A stretch of DNA of 64,000 nucleotides, from positions 569,001 to 633,000 of the forward strand of contig CP031740.1 in assembly GCA_022701275.1 (NCBI GenBank), read 5' to 3'. Source of the DNA: Microcoleus vaginatus PCC 9802 (lineage in GTDB: Bacteria; Cyanobacteriota; Cyanobacteriia; Cyanobacteriales; Microcoleaceae). Made by a program: the position numbers and the translations under genes. This document shows positions 37,184-44,495 of the stretch, in pieces. The notes under the pieces are model-generated. The model was not told the origin of the DNA, did no database searches, and saw nothing but the letters and a program-made list of their open reading frames with translations. Within the stretch, counting starts at the first letter, position 1; each line of letters opens with the position of its first letter.

Positions 37184-37239
37184 CCGCCGGGGGTTGAAAC
37201 CCCCGTCTCATAGCTAAAGTCGGTTGAAACCGACTAAAG
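37184..37239. repeat. Hairpin repeat, left arm of an inverted pair
   Basis: CCGCCGGGGGTTGAAACCCC then CGTCTCATAGCTAAAGTC and GGTTGAAACCGACT. It contains two small hairpins, and its sequence recurs in reverse complement at 37274-37327. Confidence 0.8.
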
Positions 37240-37273
37240 ATTCGCCTCAAACCAATGTACATCAACTAACTCT

Positions 37274-37327
37274 TCAGTCCTCTTGAGAGGACTTTCGCTT
37301 TGAGACAGGGGTTTCAACCCCTGGCGG
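37274..37327. repeat. Hairpin repeat, right arm of an inverted pair
   Basis: Reverse complement copy of 37184-37239 with changes in the second hairpin (TCCTCTTGAGAGGA in place of the GTCGGTTGAAACCGAC hairpin). The loop between the arms is about 34 bp. Confidence 0.8.
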
Positions 37328-37567
37328 ACTCGCGGACGAACCAACTGGCCTTCCCTGCGCGGACAAACTAACGGACTAACAAATCGAATTCGATCGCACA
37401 TTTCTCTCAAATTCGATCGCCCGATCAACAAAAAACCCGATCGCCCAATCAACCCAAAAACCCGATCGCACATTTCTCTCAAATTCGATCGCCCATCACC
37501 AAAAAACCCGTGAAGCGTGGCTATCCCGTAGGGAATCGCCCATCACCAAAAAACCCGATCGCGGGGC

Positions 37568-37640
37568 CCCAGAAACCTGGTTTTTACGACAATACCTCGT
37601 TATAACCCACAGATTCGGACAAAAACCCGGTTTCTTGGAT
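37568..37640. repeat. 73-bp direct repeat, copy 1
   Basis: Begins CCCAGAAACCTGGTTTTTAC and ends AAAAACCCGGTTTCTTGGAT; its ends are imperfect inverted repeats and can form a hairpin. The second copy is at 37651-37723. Confidence 0.85.
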
Positions 37641-37650
37641 CGGCGGGTGA

Positions 37651-37723
37651 CCCAGAAACCTGGTTTTTACGGAAATACTTGGTTACAACCGACAGATTCG
37701 GGCAAAAACCCGGTTTCTTGGAT
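37651..37723. repeat. 73-bp direct repeat, copy 2
   Basis: About 90% identical to copy 1. It abuts the stop codon of the WD40 gene and may serve as its 3' hairpin. Confidence 0.85.
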
Positions 37724-39933
37724 TATCGCCCGCCGCTAACTCCCTCCAATCGCAGGAAATGCACCCGGCCCGACGAATCCCCCGCTACAACTGTCACTCC
37801 ATCAAGCAAAATTGCACAGCAAATGAAGCTAGAATCTCCGCTGAAACTAGCAATTTCTTTGCCACTAAGCAAATCCCAGATTTTTAGGGTGTTATCCCTA
37901 GATGCGGAAATCGCGGTTTTGCCGTCTGGTGCGATCGCCACTGCTGTTACCCATTCAGTATGACCGGTGAGGGTTCTAACTTCGGTACCTGTCTCGGTGT
38001 CCCAGATTTTCAGGGTTTTATCCCCTGAAGCGGAAATCGCGGTTTTGCCGTCTGGTGCGATCGCCACTGCTGTTACCCATTCAGTATGACCGGTGAGGGT
38101 TCTAACTTCGGTGCCTGTCTCGGTGTCCCAGATTTTCAGGATTTTATCCCTTGAAGCGGAAATCGCGGTTTTGCCGTCTGGTGCGATCGCCACTGCTGTT
38201 ACCGGGTTAGTATGACCCGTGAGGGTTCTAACTTCGGTACCTGTCTCGGTGTCCCAGATTTTCAGGGTTTTATCTGATGAAGCGGAAATCGCTGTTTTAC
38301 CGTCTGGTGCGATCCCCACTGCATTTACCAAGGTAGTATGACCGGTGAGGGTTCTAAGTTCCCTACCTGTCTCGGTATCCCAGATTTTCAGGGTTTCAGA
38401 TGAAGCGGAAATCGCTCGTTTGCCGTCTGGTGCGATCGCAACTGCTGTTACCCAGTCAGTATGACCGGTGAGGGTTCTAACTTCGGTTCCTGTCTCGGTG
38501 TCCCAGATTTTCAGGGTTTTATCCCCTGAAGCGGAAATCGCTCGTTTGCCGTCTGGTGCGAGATCCACTGCTGTTACCCAGTCAGTATGACCGATGAGGG
38601 TTCTAACTTCGGTTCCTGTCTTGGTGTCCCAGATTTTCAGGGTGTTATCCCCTGAAACCGAAATCGCTGTGAGGGCGTCTGGTGCGAGATCCACTGCATA
38701 TACCGAGTTAGTATGACCGGTGAGGGTTCTAACTTCGGTTCCTGTCTTGGTGTCCCAGATTTTCAGGGTTTTATCCCATGAAGCGGAAATCGCTATGAGG
38801 CCGTCTGGTGCGATCGCAACTGCATATACCGAGTCAGTATGACCGGTGAGGGTTCTAACTTCGGTTCCTGTCTCGGTGTCCCAGATTTTCAGGGTTTTAT
38901 CCCCTGAAACCGAAATCGCTGTCAGGCCGTCGGGTGCGAGATCCACTGCATATACCGAGTCAGTATGACCGGTGAGGGTTCTAACTTCGGTTCCTGTCTC
39001 GGTGTCCCAGATTTTCAGGGTGTTATCGTATGAAGCGGAAATCGCTGTGAGGCCGTCTGGTGCGATCGCCACTGCTGTTACCGGGCTAGTATGACCGGTG
39101 AGGGTTCTAACTTCGGTACCTGTCTTGGTGTCCCAGATTTTCAGGGTTTTATCCCATGAAGCGGAAATCGCGGTTTTGCCGTCTGGTGCGATCGCAACTG
39201 CTGTTACCCAGTCAGTATGACGGGTGAGGGTTCTAACTTCCGTACCTGTCTCGGTGTCCCAGATTTTCAGGGTTTTATCCCATGAAGCGGAAATCGCAGT
39301 GAGGCCGTCTGGTGCGATCGCCACTGCATTTACCGAGTTAGTATGACCGGTGAGGGTTCTAACTTCCGTACCTGTCTCGGTGTCCCAGATTTTCAGGGTT
39401 TTATCGTCTGAAGCGGAAATCGCTGTATTGCCGTCTGGTGCGATCGCCACTGCTTTTACCGCGCTAGTATGACCGGTGAGGGTTCGCAGACATCCTTCTC
39501 CCGGCCGCTCTAAATTAGCCCTCAAAGCCCGCAGCCAAACACTATTTTTCGATTGCTTCGCCTGTTCCAACATCCCCTTAATCTGGGGTATTTCACAATC
39601 GAGAAACCTCCCCCACAAATGCTCTGCTAGTTGCGTTTTATCTCTTTCCAAAACGTGCGCCGACTTGCGAATTGCCCCTTGAATCAACTTCAGCGTTTCA
39701 GTTTGCCCCTCCGACAGCAACACATCTGCATTTCTCCCTAAATCGTAATCCTCAATTAGCGGCTGCACCCCCAACAATTTTAACTTCGCCTCAATAAAAC
39801 CAAAATCCGTCATCCAACGATAATAACGGTTGAAATCTCGCCCAATCTCAATGAAATCCCTGGGTTGATGCTTCAACAAATATTCTCGCTCCGATTTACT
39901 TTGCTTCGCCAACCACACACCCAAATCGCTCAT
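37723..39933 (-). CDS. WD40-repeat protein with STAND-type helical N-domain
   Basis: 736 residues. The first ~145 residues are helical and contain YRWMTDFGFIEAKLKLLGVQ followed by PLIEDYDL, the pattern that links NACHT and WD40 parts in cyanobacterial STAND proteins. From about residue 148 there are 14 WD40 repeats of about 42 residues, each with a GHT at the start and LKIWDTETG at the end; 14 repeats suit two seven-bladed propellers. Repeats are close to identical, suggesting recent duplication or gene conversion. Its ATG overlaps the stop of the STAND NTPase gene (ATGA, 4 bp), so the pair is translated in tandem. It probably forms the sensor half of a two-protein STAND module. Confidence 0.9.
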   Translation of the reverse strand: MSDLGVWLAKQSKSEREYLLKHQPRDFIEIGRDFNRYYRWMTDFGFIEAKLKLLGVQPLIEDYDLGRNADVLLSEGQTETLKLIQGAIRKSAHVLERDKTQLAEHLWGRFLDCEIPQIKGMLEQAKQSKNSVWLRALRANLERPGEGCLRTLTGHTSAVKAVAIAPDGNTAISASDDKTLKIWDTETGTEVRTLTGHTNSVNAVAIAPDGLTAISASWDKTLKIWDTETGTEVRTLTRHTDWVTAVAIAPDGKTAISASWDKTLKIWDTKTGTEVRTLTGHTSPVTAVAIAPDGLTAISASYDNTLKIWDTETGTEVRTLTGHTDSVYAVDLAPDGLTAISVSGDKTLKIWDTETGTEVRTLTGHTDSVYAVAIAPDGLIAISASWDKTLKIWDTKTGTEVRTLTGHTNSVYAVDLAPDALTAISVSGDNTLKIWDTKTGTEVRTLIGHTDWVTAVDLAPDGKRAISASGDKTLKIWDTETGTEVRTLTGHTDWVTAVAIAPDGKRAISASSETLKIWDTETGRELRTLTGHTTLVNAVGIAPDGKTAISASSDKTLKIWDTETGTEVRTLTGHTNPVTAVAIAPDGKTAISASRDKILKIWDTETGTEVRTLTGHTEWVTAVAIAPDGKTAISASGDKTLKIWDTETGTEVRTLTGHTEWVTAVAIAPDGKTAISASRDNTLKIWDLLSGKEIASFSGDSSFICCAILLDGVTVVAGDSSGRVHFLRLEGVSGGR

Positions 39934-42020
39934 AGAGGCGCCCCTTCTATCCTGTTATTCATACCTTGGCGGTTAAGTTCTTCAACATTAACTCCCGCAG
40001 ATTGCACGGTTTCATCTTTTGCCAGAAACTCGCGAAAACTGTTGTGATAAATGCTGTAGCGAATTTCGCCGCTGACTTGCTGCCGCAAAAATGAATCCCA
40101 TTTCTTGAGTACCTGCTGTACTTTAAAATCTGTCTCGCCTACGGATTTAGCAATCCAGCCGCGAGAAACAGCTTCGCGCGCTTTCGAGATGACGTAGATA
40201 ATCTTAACTTTCATTTCCAACAGCGGATCGTCTTCCCTGCCCATCATCTGTGCCCAATGCTTCCGATAATATCCTGTCAACTCCCTAGGCAAATCTTCCA
40301 AAGAAACATCCCTGTACTCGCCGTTTTCGATATCATTCAGCACGTAGCGGAGATACATAAAATTGTTCTGGCTTTTTTGGGCCACCGCCCCCACAAACAG
40401 TTCCAGGCTCAAATCATGACTGGCAATCCAATTCTGAATCGACGCGCTATTGCTGGTGCGTTTTGCAATATAAGCCTTCGTATCTTCCAGACTTTCTGCA
40501 TCGTACTGCATCAAATCAAACGGCAGATGATCCATCGGCAAAGGCAAAGATTCCGGCCGCTTGGAAACAATAAAATAAACGTTATCCGGCAAAACTTCCG
40601 GCAAATAGAGAACGTTGCTGCCGCTGCTTTGCAAACTCAAATCGACTTCATCGAGGGCATCTACCACAAAAATCAACTTTTTCCCGCCCAATGTAGCGCT
40701 GACTTCCCCCAACAGCCGCCCTAAAAAATTGCCGTTTGCCGTCGCATTTTCCGGCAGTTGCGGATACTTATCCCTGAGTTTAAAGCCCTCAATTAATTGA
40801 AGGCAGGCATTTTCGAGAAATGTTTTGGCATCAACAATCCCGTCGGATCGCGAGTTAAAATGAGTAACGCAGCGCCGCTTCAGCAGCAGCACTAACTTTG
40901 CCATAATTGAACTTTTACCGACACCCGGTTCTGCTTCTAAAACAAAATAGCCTTTCGGATTTTTATGCAAGAAACGGCCAATTTCTTCAAATACAAACTT
41001 GCGCCCGGTAAAGTCTTTAGTTCGGTCTTCAATAATCGTCTCGGACTTCAAAGAAATCGGCAATCGGGGCGCGGAAGTATCGATAAATGTTTGCAGCAAT
41101 TCCCGAACTTGCGCCAAATCGTCCCGGATGCCAATTTCTATGGCTGACAATTTCTCCATCACTTGACAAATCTGCTGCCCAGTTGCCACGGCCTCCAACT
41201 TTTGCAGAATTTCCCCATTTTGCAGCCCCAAATCTTTGAGTTCTGCCAAAGCAATTTGGTGCAGTTTAAACAGCATCGCGGCAAACTTTTCTCCTCCCTT
41301 CGCCGCATCCTGTTTCAGCACTTTGCGGTACGCTTTGGGGAAAGTTGCGTACAGTTTTTTCGCGACAAATTCCACGATTTCCGCATCCAAGGATTTGCGC
41401 TCGCGCCGGGCGAATTCGTTGAGGAAACTTGCCCAATCTGCCGTTGTCAATGCGGTAACTCGATCGAACTCCTCGGCATCCGCAGAAAAAATCAGGGTTA
41501 ACTGGTCTTCGGAAATATTTAAACCCCTTGACAAATCGGCTGTATTTGTGTTAATATTCAGCCAGTATTCAGGAGTTTTCTCGGCTAATTGACCGAGATC
41601 CCTTTTAGGATCGGGCAAATTTTTGCTAAGTGCGATCGCAGTTAATTGAGGGTACGAAGCAACCTCTCTCAAAATATAGGCGATCGCCTCACCCGCAGCC
41701 TCAATCAAATCGTGATTATCGAGAATATTCGGATTTTTGCTCAACCCTTGGGTCATCCGATTTCCGAGGTCATTAGCCGCGATATTCCCCGCTATATCAC
41801 CAGCAATTGCCGCCAAAATCGAAACTCCCCCAAGGGCGATCGGGCCGCCGATAATACCCGCTGCTGCTTGAGTTCCCGGATTGGCGATCGCATATGAAAT
41901 AACTTGTCCAATAGCCATCACCGCACTGCATCCAATTACCCTAGTTTTAAAATTAGCTAAGTCCATTAGTGGTATAAAATAAATATTCTTCTTTTCAAAA
42001 GTTGATAAGCTGTCCCGCAT
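39930..42020 (-). CDS. STAND/NACHT NTPase with membrane-like N-terminus
   Basis: 696 residues. The NTPase core has Walker A LEAEPGVGKSSIM (364-371) and Walker B KLIFVVDALDEVDL (about 448-460), with a NACHT-type arrangement and the SKRPESLPLP sensor region. The N-terminal ~90 residues contain a Gly/Ala-rich segment (QAAAGIIGGPIALGGVSILA and IAGDIAGNIAANDLG) that looks like a glycine zipper or two membrane helices, a possible pore-forming effector. A helical middle domain (about 200-320) follows. The WD40 sensor that is usually fused at the C-terminus is encoded by the next gene, overlapping by 4 bp. An alternative start is Met19 (41966). A defence role is inferred. Confidence 0.85.
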   Translation of the reverse strand: MRDSLSTFEKKNIYFIPLMDLANFKTRVIGCSAVMAIGQVISYAIANPGTQAAAGIIGGPIALGGVSILAAIAGDIAGNIAANDLGNRMTQGLSKNPNILDNHDLIEAAGEAIAYILREVASYPQLTAIALSKNLPDPKRDLGQLAEKTPEYWLNINTNTADLSRGLNISEDQLTLIFSADAEEFDRVTALTTADWASFLNEFARRERKSLDAEIVEFVAKKLYATFPKAYRKVLKQDAAKGGEKFAAMLFKLHQIALAELKDLGLQNGEILQKLEAVATGQQICQVMEKLSAIEIGIRDDLAQVRELLQTFIDTSAPRLPISLKSETIIEDRTKDFTGRKFVFEEIGRFLHKNPKGYFVLEAEPGVGKSSIMAKLVLLLKRRCVTHFNSRSDGIVDAKTFLENACLQLIEGFKLRDKYPQLPENATANGNFLGRLLGEVSATLGGKKLIFVVDALDEVDLSLQSSGSNVLYLPEVLPDNVYFIVSKRPESLPLPMDHLPFDLMQYDAESLEDTKAYIAKRTSNSASIQNWIASHDLSLELFVGAVAQKSQNNFMYLRYVLNDIENGEYRDVSLEDLPRELTGYYRKHWAQMMGREDDPLLEMKVKIIYVISKAREAVSRGWIAKSVGETDFKVQQVLKKWDSFLRQQVSGEIRYSIYHNSFREFLAKDETVQSAGVNVEELNRQGMNNRIEGAPL

Positions 42021-42037
42021 CTAAATTGTATTTCTTT

Positions 42038-42382
42038 GGGCGGGCAAGATGCCCACCCCACAATCAATTTAATCTACTGTGGAACAGGCATCTTGCCTGT
42101 TGATTTTGGGCGGGCAAGATGCCCACCCCACAATCAATTTAATCTACTGTGGAACAGGCATCTTGCCTGTTGATTTTGGGCGGGCAAGATGCCTACCCCA
42201 CAATCAATTTAATCTACTGTGGAACAGGCATCTTGCCTGTTGATTTTGGGCGGGCAAGATGCCCACCCCACAACAAATTTAATCTACTGTGGAACAGGCA
42301 TCTTGCCTGTTGATTTTGGGCGGGCAAGATGCCCACCCCACAACAAATTTAATCTACTGTGGAACAGGCATCTTGCCTGTTC
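42038..42382. repeat. Tandem array of five 70-bp hairpin repeats
   Basis: The units start at 42038, 42108, 42178, 42248 and 42318, the last one truncated. Each has GGGCGGGCAAGATGCCCACC, an AT-rich spacer (CAATCAATTTAATCTACTGT) and GGAACAGGCATCTTGCCTG; the two halves are partly complementary (CAAGATGCC / GGCATCTTG), so each unit folds into a hairpin. Units 1-3 have CAATCAATTT and units 4-5 CAACAAATTT. A matching half-unit occurs inside the DUF1156 gene (11997-12060). Confidence 0.97.
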
Positions 42383-42405
42383 CTAAAATCAGAGACAAAT
42401 ATCAA

Positions 42406-43107
42406 CTACAAAACAGCAGCAACACTTGCCATCAACAACCCTTGAAACAATTTCACCCCATCTGTTTCGCCCAACATCGGATCGGAAGCCCTCTCAGGAT
42501 GCGGCATCATTCCTAACACATTGCCTTGGCGATTGCAAATACCGGCAATATTATTTAACGAACCGTTGGGATTGCCAGCATCGCTAATTTTGCCCGCCTC
42601 TGTGCAGTAGCGAAACAGCACTTGCTTGTGCTCTTCTAGTTCTGCTAAAGTATCGGCATCGGCATAATAGTTGCCTTCCCCGTGAGCGATCGGCAAATCG
42701 ATGATTTCACCCGTAGTATAAGCCGCAGTCCAACGAGTATTACCGCGCTCGACTTTCAAAGAAGCGCGATCGCAAATAAAATTCAATCCCGCATTCCGCA
42801 CCAGAGCACCGGGCAACAAACCAGCTTCAGTCAACACCTGAAAACCGTTGCAGATGCCTAATACAAGCTTTCCTTTTTTCGCGTGTTCCGCAGTAGCCCG
42901 CATCGCCGGAGAAAAACGGGCGATCGCGCCGCACCGCAAATAATCTCCGTAACTGAAACCACCGGGAATTACAATGATATCAATATCCGAAATATCGGTA
43001 TCTTCGTGCCAAATCATCCGCGTCGGTTGGTGGAGTAACCCTTGAGTCACCCACACCACATCGCGATCGCAATTTGAGCCCGGAAAAACAATAACTCCAA
43101 ATTTCAT
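42406..43107 (-). CDS. purQ: Phosphoribosylformylglycinamidine synthase subunit PurQ
   Basis: 233 residues. This is the glutaminase subunit that supplies ammonia to PurL in the fourth step of purine synthesis. It is a class I glutamine amidotransferase: FPGSNCDRD, VIPGGFSYGDYLRCG, the nucleophile Cys86 in LGICNGFQVL, and the His/Glu pair in GMMPHPERASDP near the C-terminus. Length is normal. It follows purS on the same strand with a 277-bp repeat-filled gap; purL is not in this window. Confidence 0.97.
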   Translation of the reverse strand: MKFGVIVFPGSNCDRDVVWVTQGLLHQPTRMIWHEDTDISDIDIIVIPGGFSYGDYLRCGAIARFSPAMRATAEHAKKGKLVLGICNGFQVLTEAGLLPGALVRNAGLNFICDRASLKVERGNTRWTAAYTTGEIIDLPIAHGEGNYYADADTLAELEEHKQVLFRYCTEAGKISDAGNPNGSLNNIAGICNRQGNVLGMMPHPERASDPMLGETDGVKLFQGLLMASVAAVL

Positions 43108-43112
43108 AAGCT

Positions 43113-43150
43113 GAAGGAAGAAGGAAGAAGGAAGAAGGAAGAAGGAAGAG
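43113..43150. repeat. Heptanucleotide tandem repeat (GAAGGAA)n
   Basis: About five units directly upstream of the purQ start on the plus-strand side. Its complementary form is at 63621-63701. Confidence 0.9.
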
Positions 43151-43198
43151 GTGTCAACATAAGACTAAAATCTTATGTTTTTCTCTCTTGTATCGAAG

Positions 43199-43352
43199 TC
43201 TCGCTCCCCCTAAATCCCCCTTAAGAAGGGGGACTTTGAGTCGTTCTAGTTCTTATGTTTTTAACGAAGACTTTGAATGCTCTTCCGCGTTTTTAACAAA
43301 GACTTTGAATGCTCTTGTCCCCCCCTTATTAAGGGGGGTTAGGGGGGATCTC
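43199..43352. repeat. Nested inverted and direct repeats between purS and purQ
   Basis: Inverted copies of a CCCCCTAAATCCCCCTTAA-type element lie at each end (about 43203-43235 and 43317-43351, the latter reading TTAAGGGGGGTTAGGGGGGA), each with a small hairpin. Between them, TTTTTAACRAAGACTTTGAA-type sequence occurs twice. Nothing is coding. Confidence 0.7.
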
Positions 43353-43384
43353 CGGGTTTAAAAACACCCTAGGGACGATCCCAT

Positions 43385-43669
43385 TTATGCTGCCGCTGTC
43401 TCCACGGCAACAGGAATTTCAGTCAAATCAAAGCGATAATTTTCAATCACTGGATTGGCCAAAAGTTGGTCGCAAACGCGATCGAGTTGTTCGCGGGCCT
43501 CCGACTCAGCAGCAGCAGTCAGCGTCAATTCAACGTACTTCCCGATTCGCACACGCTCAACATTGTCGTATCCCATGTGTTGCAAACCAGACTGTACGGC
43601 TGTGCCGGCGGGATCTAAAACAGAAGGGCGGAGGGTAACATAGATTTGGGCAAGATATTTCTGAGTCAC
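43385..43669 (-). CDS. purS: Phosphoribosylformylglycinamidine synthase subunit PurS
   Basis: 94 residues. PurS is the small subunit that bridges PurL and PurQ in the FGAM synthase complex. Family features: YLAQIYVTLRPSVLDPAGTA, VRIGKYVELTL and a C-terminal NPVIENYRFDL. The start codon is GTG (43669). It is the first gene of the purS-purQ unit and is divergent from the Fur-family regulator at 43813. Confidence 0.95.
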   Translation of the reverse strand: MTQKYLAQIYVTLRPSVLDPAGTAVQSGLQHMGYDNVERVRIGKYVELTLTAAAESEAREQLDRVCDQLLANPVIENYRFDLTEIPVAVETAAA

Positions 43670-43812
43670 GGGAATGTTGCGGTAGGTGATGTGAAAGTTA
43701 GCCCCATTGTATTCTACAACCGAGCTGCACGCCGATCGCCATTTGGTTAGCCCAAGTAAGATAGCCTAGAAATAGGGACAGATGTGATTCCAGCAGATTC
43801 GAGAAAAAAATT

Positions 43813-44205
43813 ATGAGAACCAACCACACCCGCAGTCAGGAGCGTATTTTAAACTTGCTCAAAGTCCTGAATCGATCGCTCTCAGCGCAAGATATCTACT
43901 TAGAACTGCGTAACAGCGACCAAAGCATGGGCTTAGCAACCGTTTACCGCTCCCTCGACGGTTTAAAGCGAGAGGGGTTCGTTCACGTCAGAACCCTCGC
44001 TAGTGGCGAGTCTCTCTACGGTGCAGCCCACCAAGACCAACATCACTTAACTTGTCTGGAATGTGGCACCTCCATTACGATCGACGAATGTCCCGTCCAC
44101 CACTTAGAAAGCCAACTACAACAATCTCATTCTTTCAAAATTTATTATCACACTTTGGAGTTTTTCGGATTGTGCGATCGATGTACTTTGGCTCAAGAAT
44201 CTTAG
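43813..44205 (+). CDS. Fur-family metalloregulator, Zur-like
   Basis: 130 residues. It has an N-terminal winged helix (RILNLLKVLNRSLSAQDIYL, SMGLATVYRSLDGLKREGF) and a C-terminal metal-binding domain with two CxxC structural zinc pairs, Cys81/Cys84 (LECG) and Cys121/Cys124 (DRC). The HQDQHHLTC and DECPVHHLE segments supply regulatory-site ligands. Two CxxC pairs and the length fit cyanobacterial Zur (FurB) better than Fur or PerR. It would repress zinc-uptake genes under zinc-replete conditions. No Zur box was recognised nearby. Confidence 0.9.
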   Translation: MRTNHTRSQERILNLLKVLNRSLSAQDIYLELRNSDQSMGLATVYRSLDGLKREGFVHVRTLASGESLYGAAHQDQHHLTCLECGTSITIDECPVHHLESQLQQSHSFKIYYHTLEFFGLCDRCTLAQES

Positions 44206-44495
44206 AGAAGTTATTAGTCATGAGTGATCTCAATTTCGGTTGCACGACCGAAATGATTGTTGACTGTTAACGGTTGACTGTTGAATCTGGCCGAAACACT
44301 GAATGGTTGAGTGTTAACTGTTGACTCGATTTTATTATTCCCATGCAACCGCCAACGATATAGCAATCCTCGCATCATTTGTGAATTTCTTACTCCATCA
44401 GAGCGGGTTCGGGGAGGGTTGGGGTGGGGTGCAAAAGTGAGATGCTCCCGGTGGTGTTTGTGTAGCAACAGATTTCAACCTGTCGTTTTATTAAC

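Larger units (their letters stand above)
37114..37722. other. Repeat-rich intergenic region
   Basis: Contains an inverted pair of hairpin elements (37184-37239 and 37274-37327), a stretch of alternating AAAAAACCCGATCGC units at about 37385-37565, and two direct 73-bp repeats (37568-37640, 37651-37723). No gene is supported. Confidence 0.75.

Noticed and set aside
41163-41592. Plus-strand frames within the STAND gene
   Set aside because: Antisense shadows of the confirmed STAND coding region.
42038-42382. CRISPR array
   Set aside because: Five 70-bp units are contiguous and wholly identical across the unit, with no unique spacers and an internally palindromic unit.
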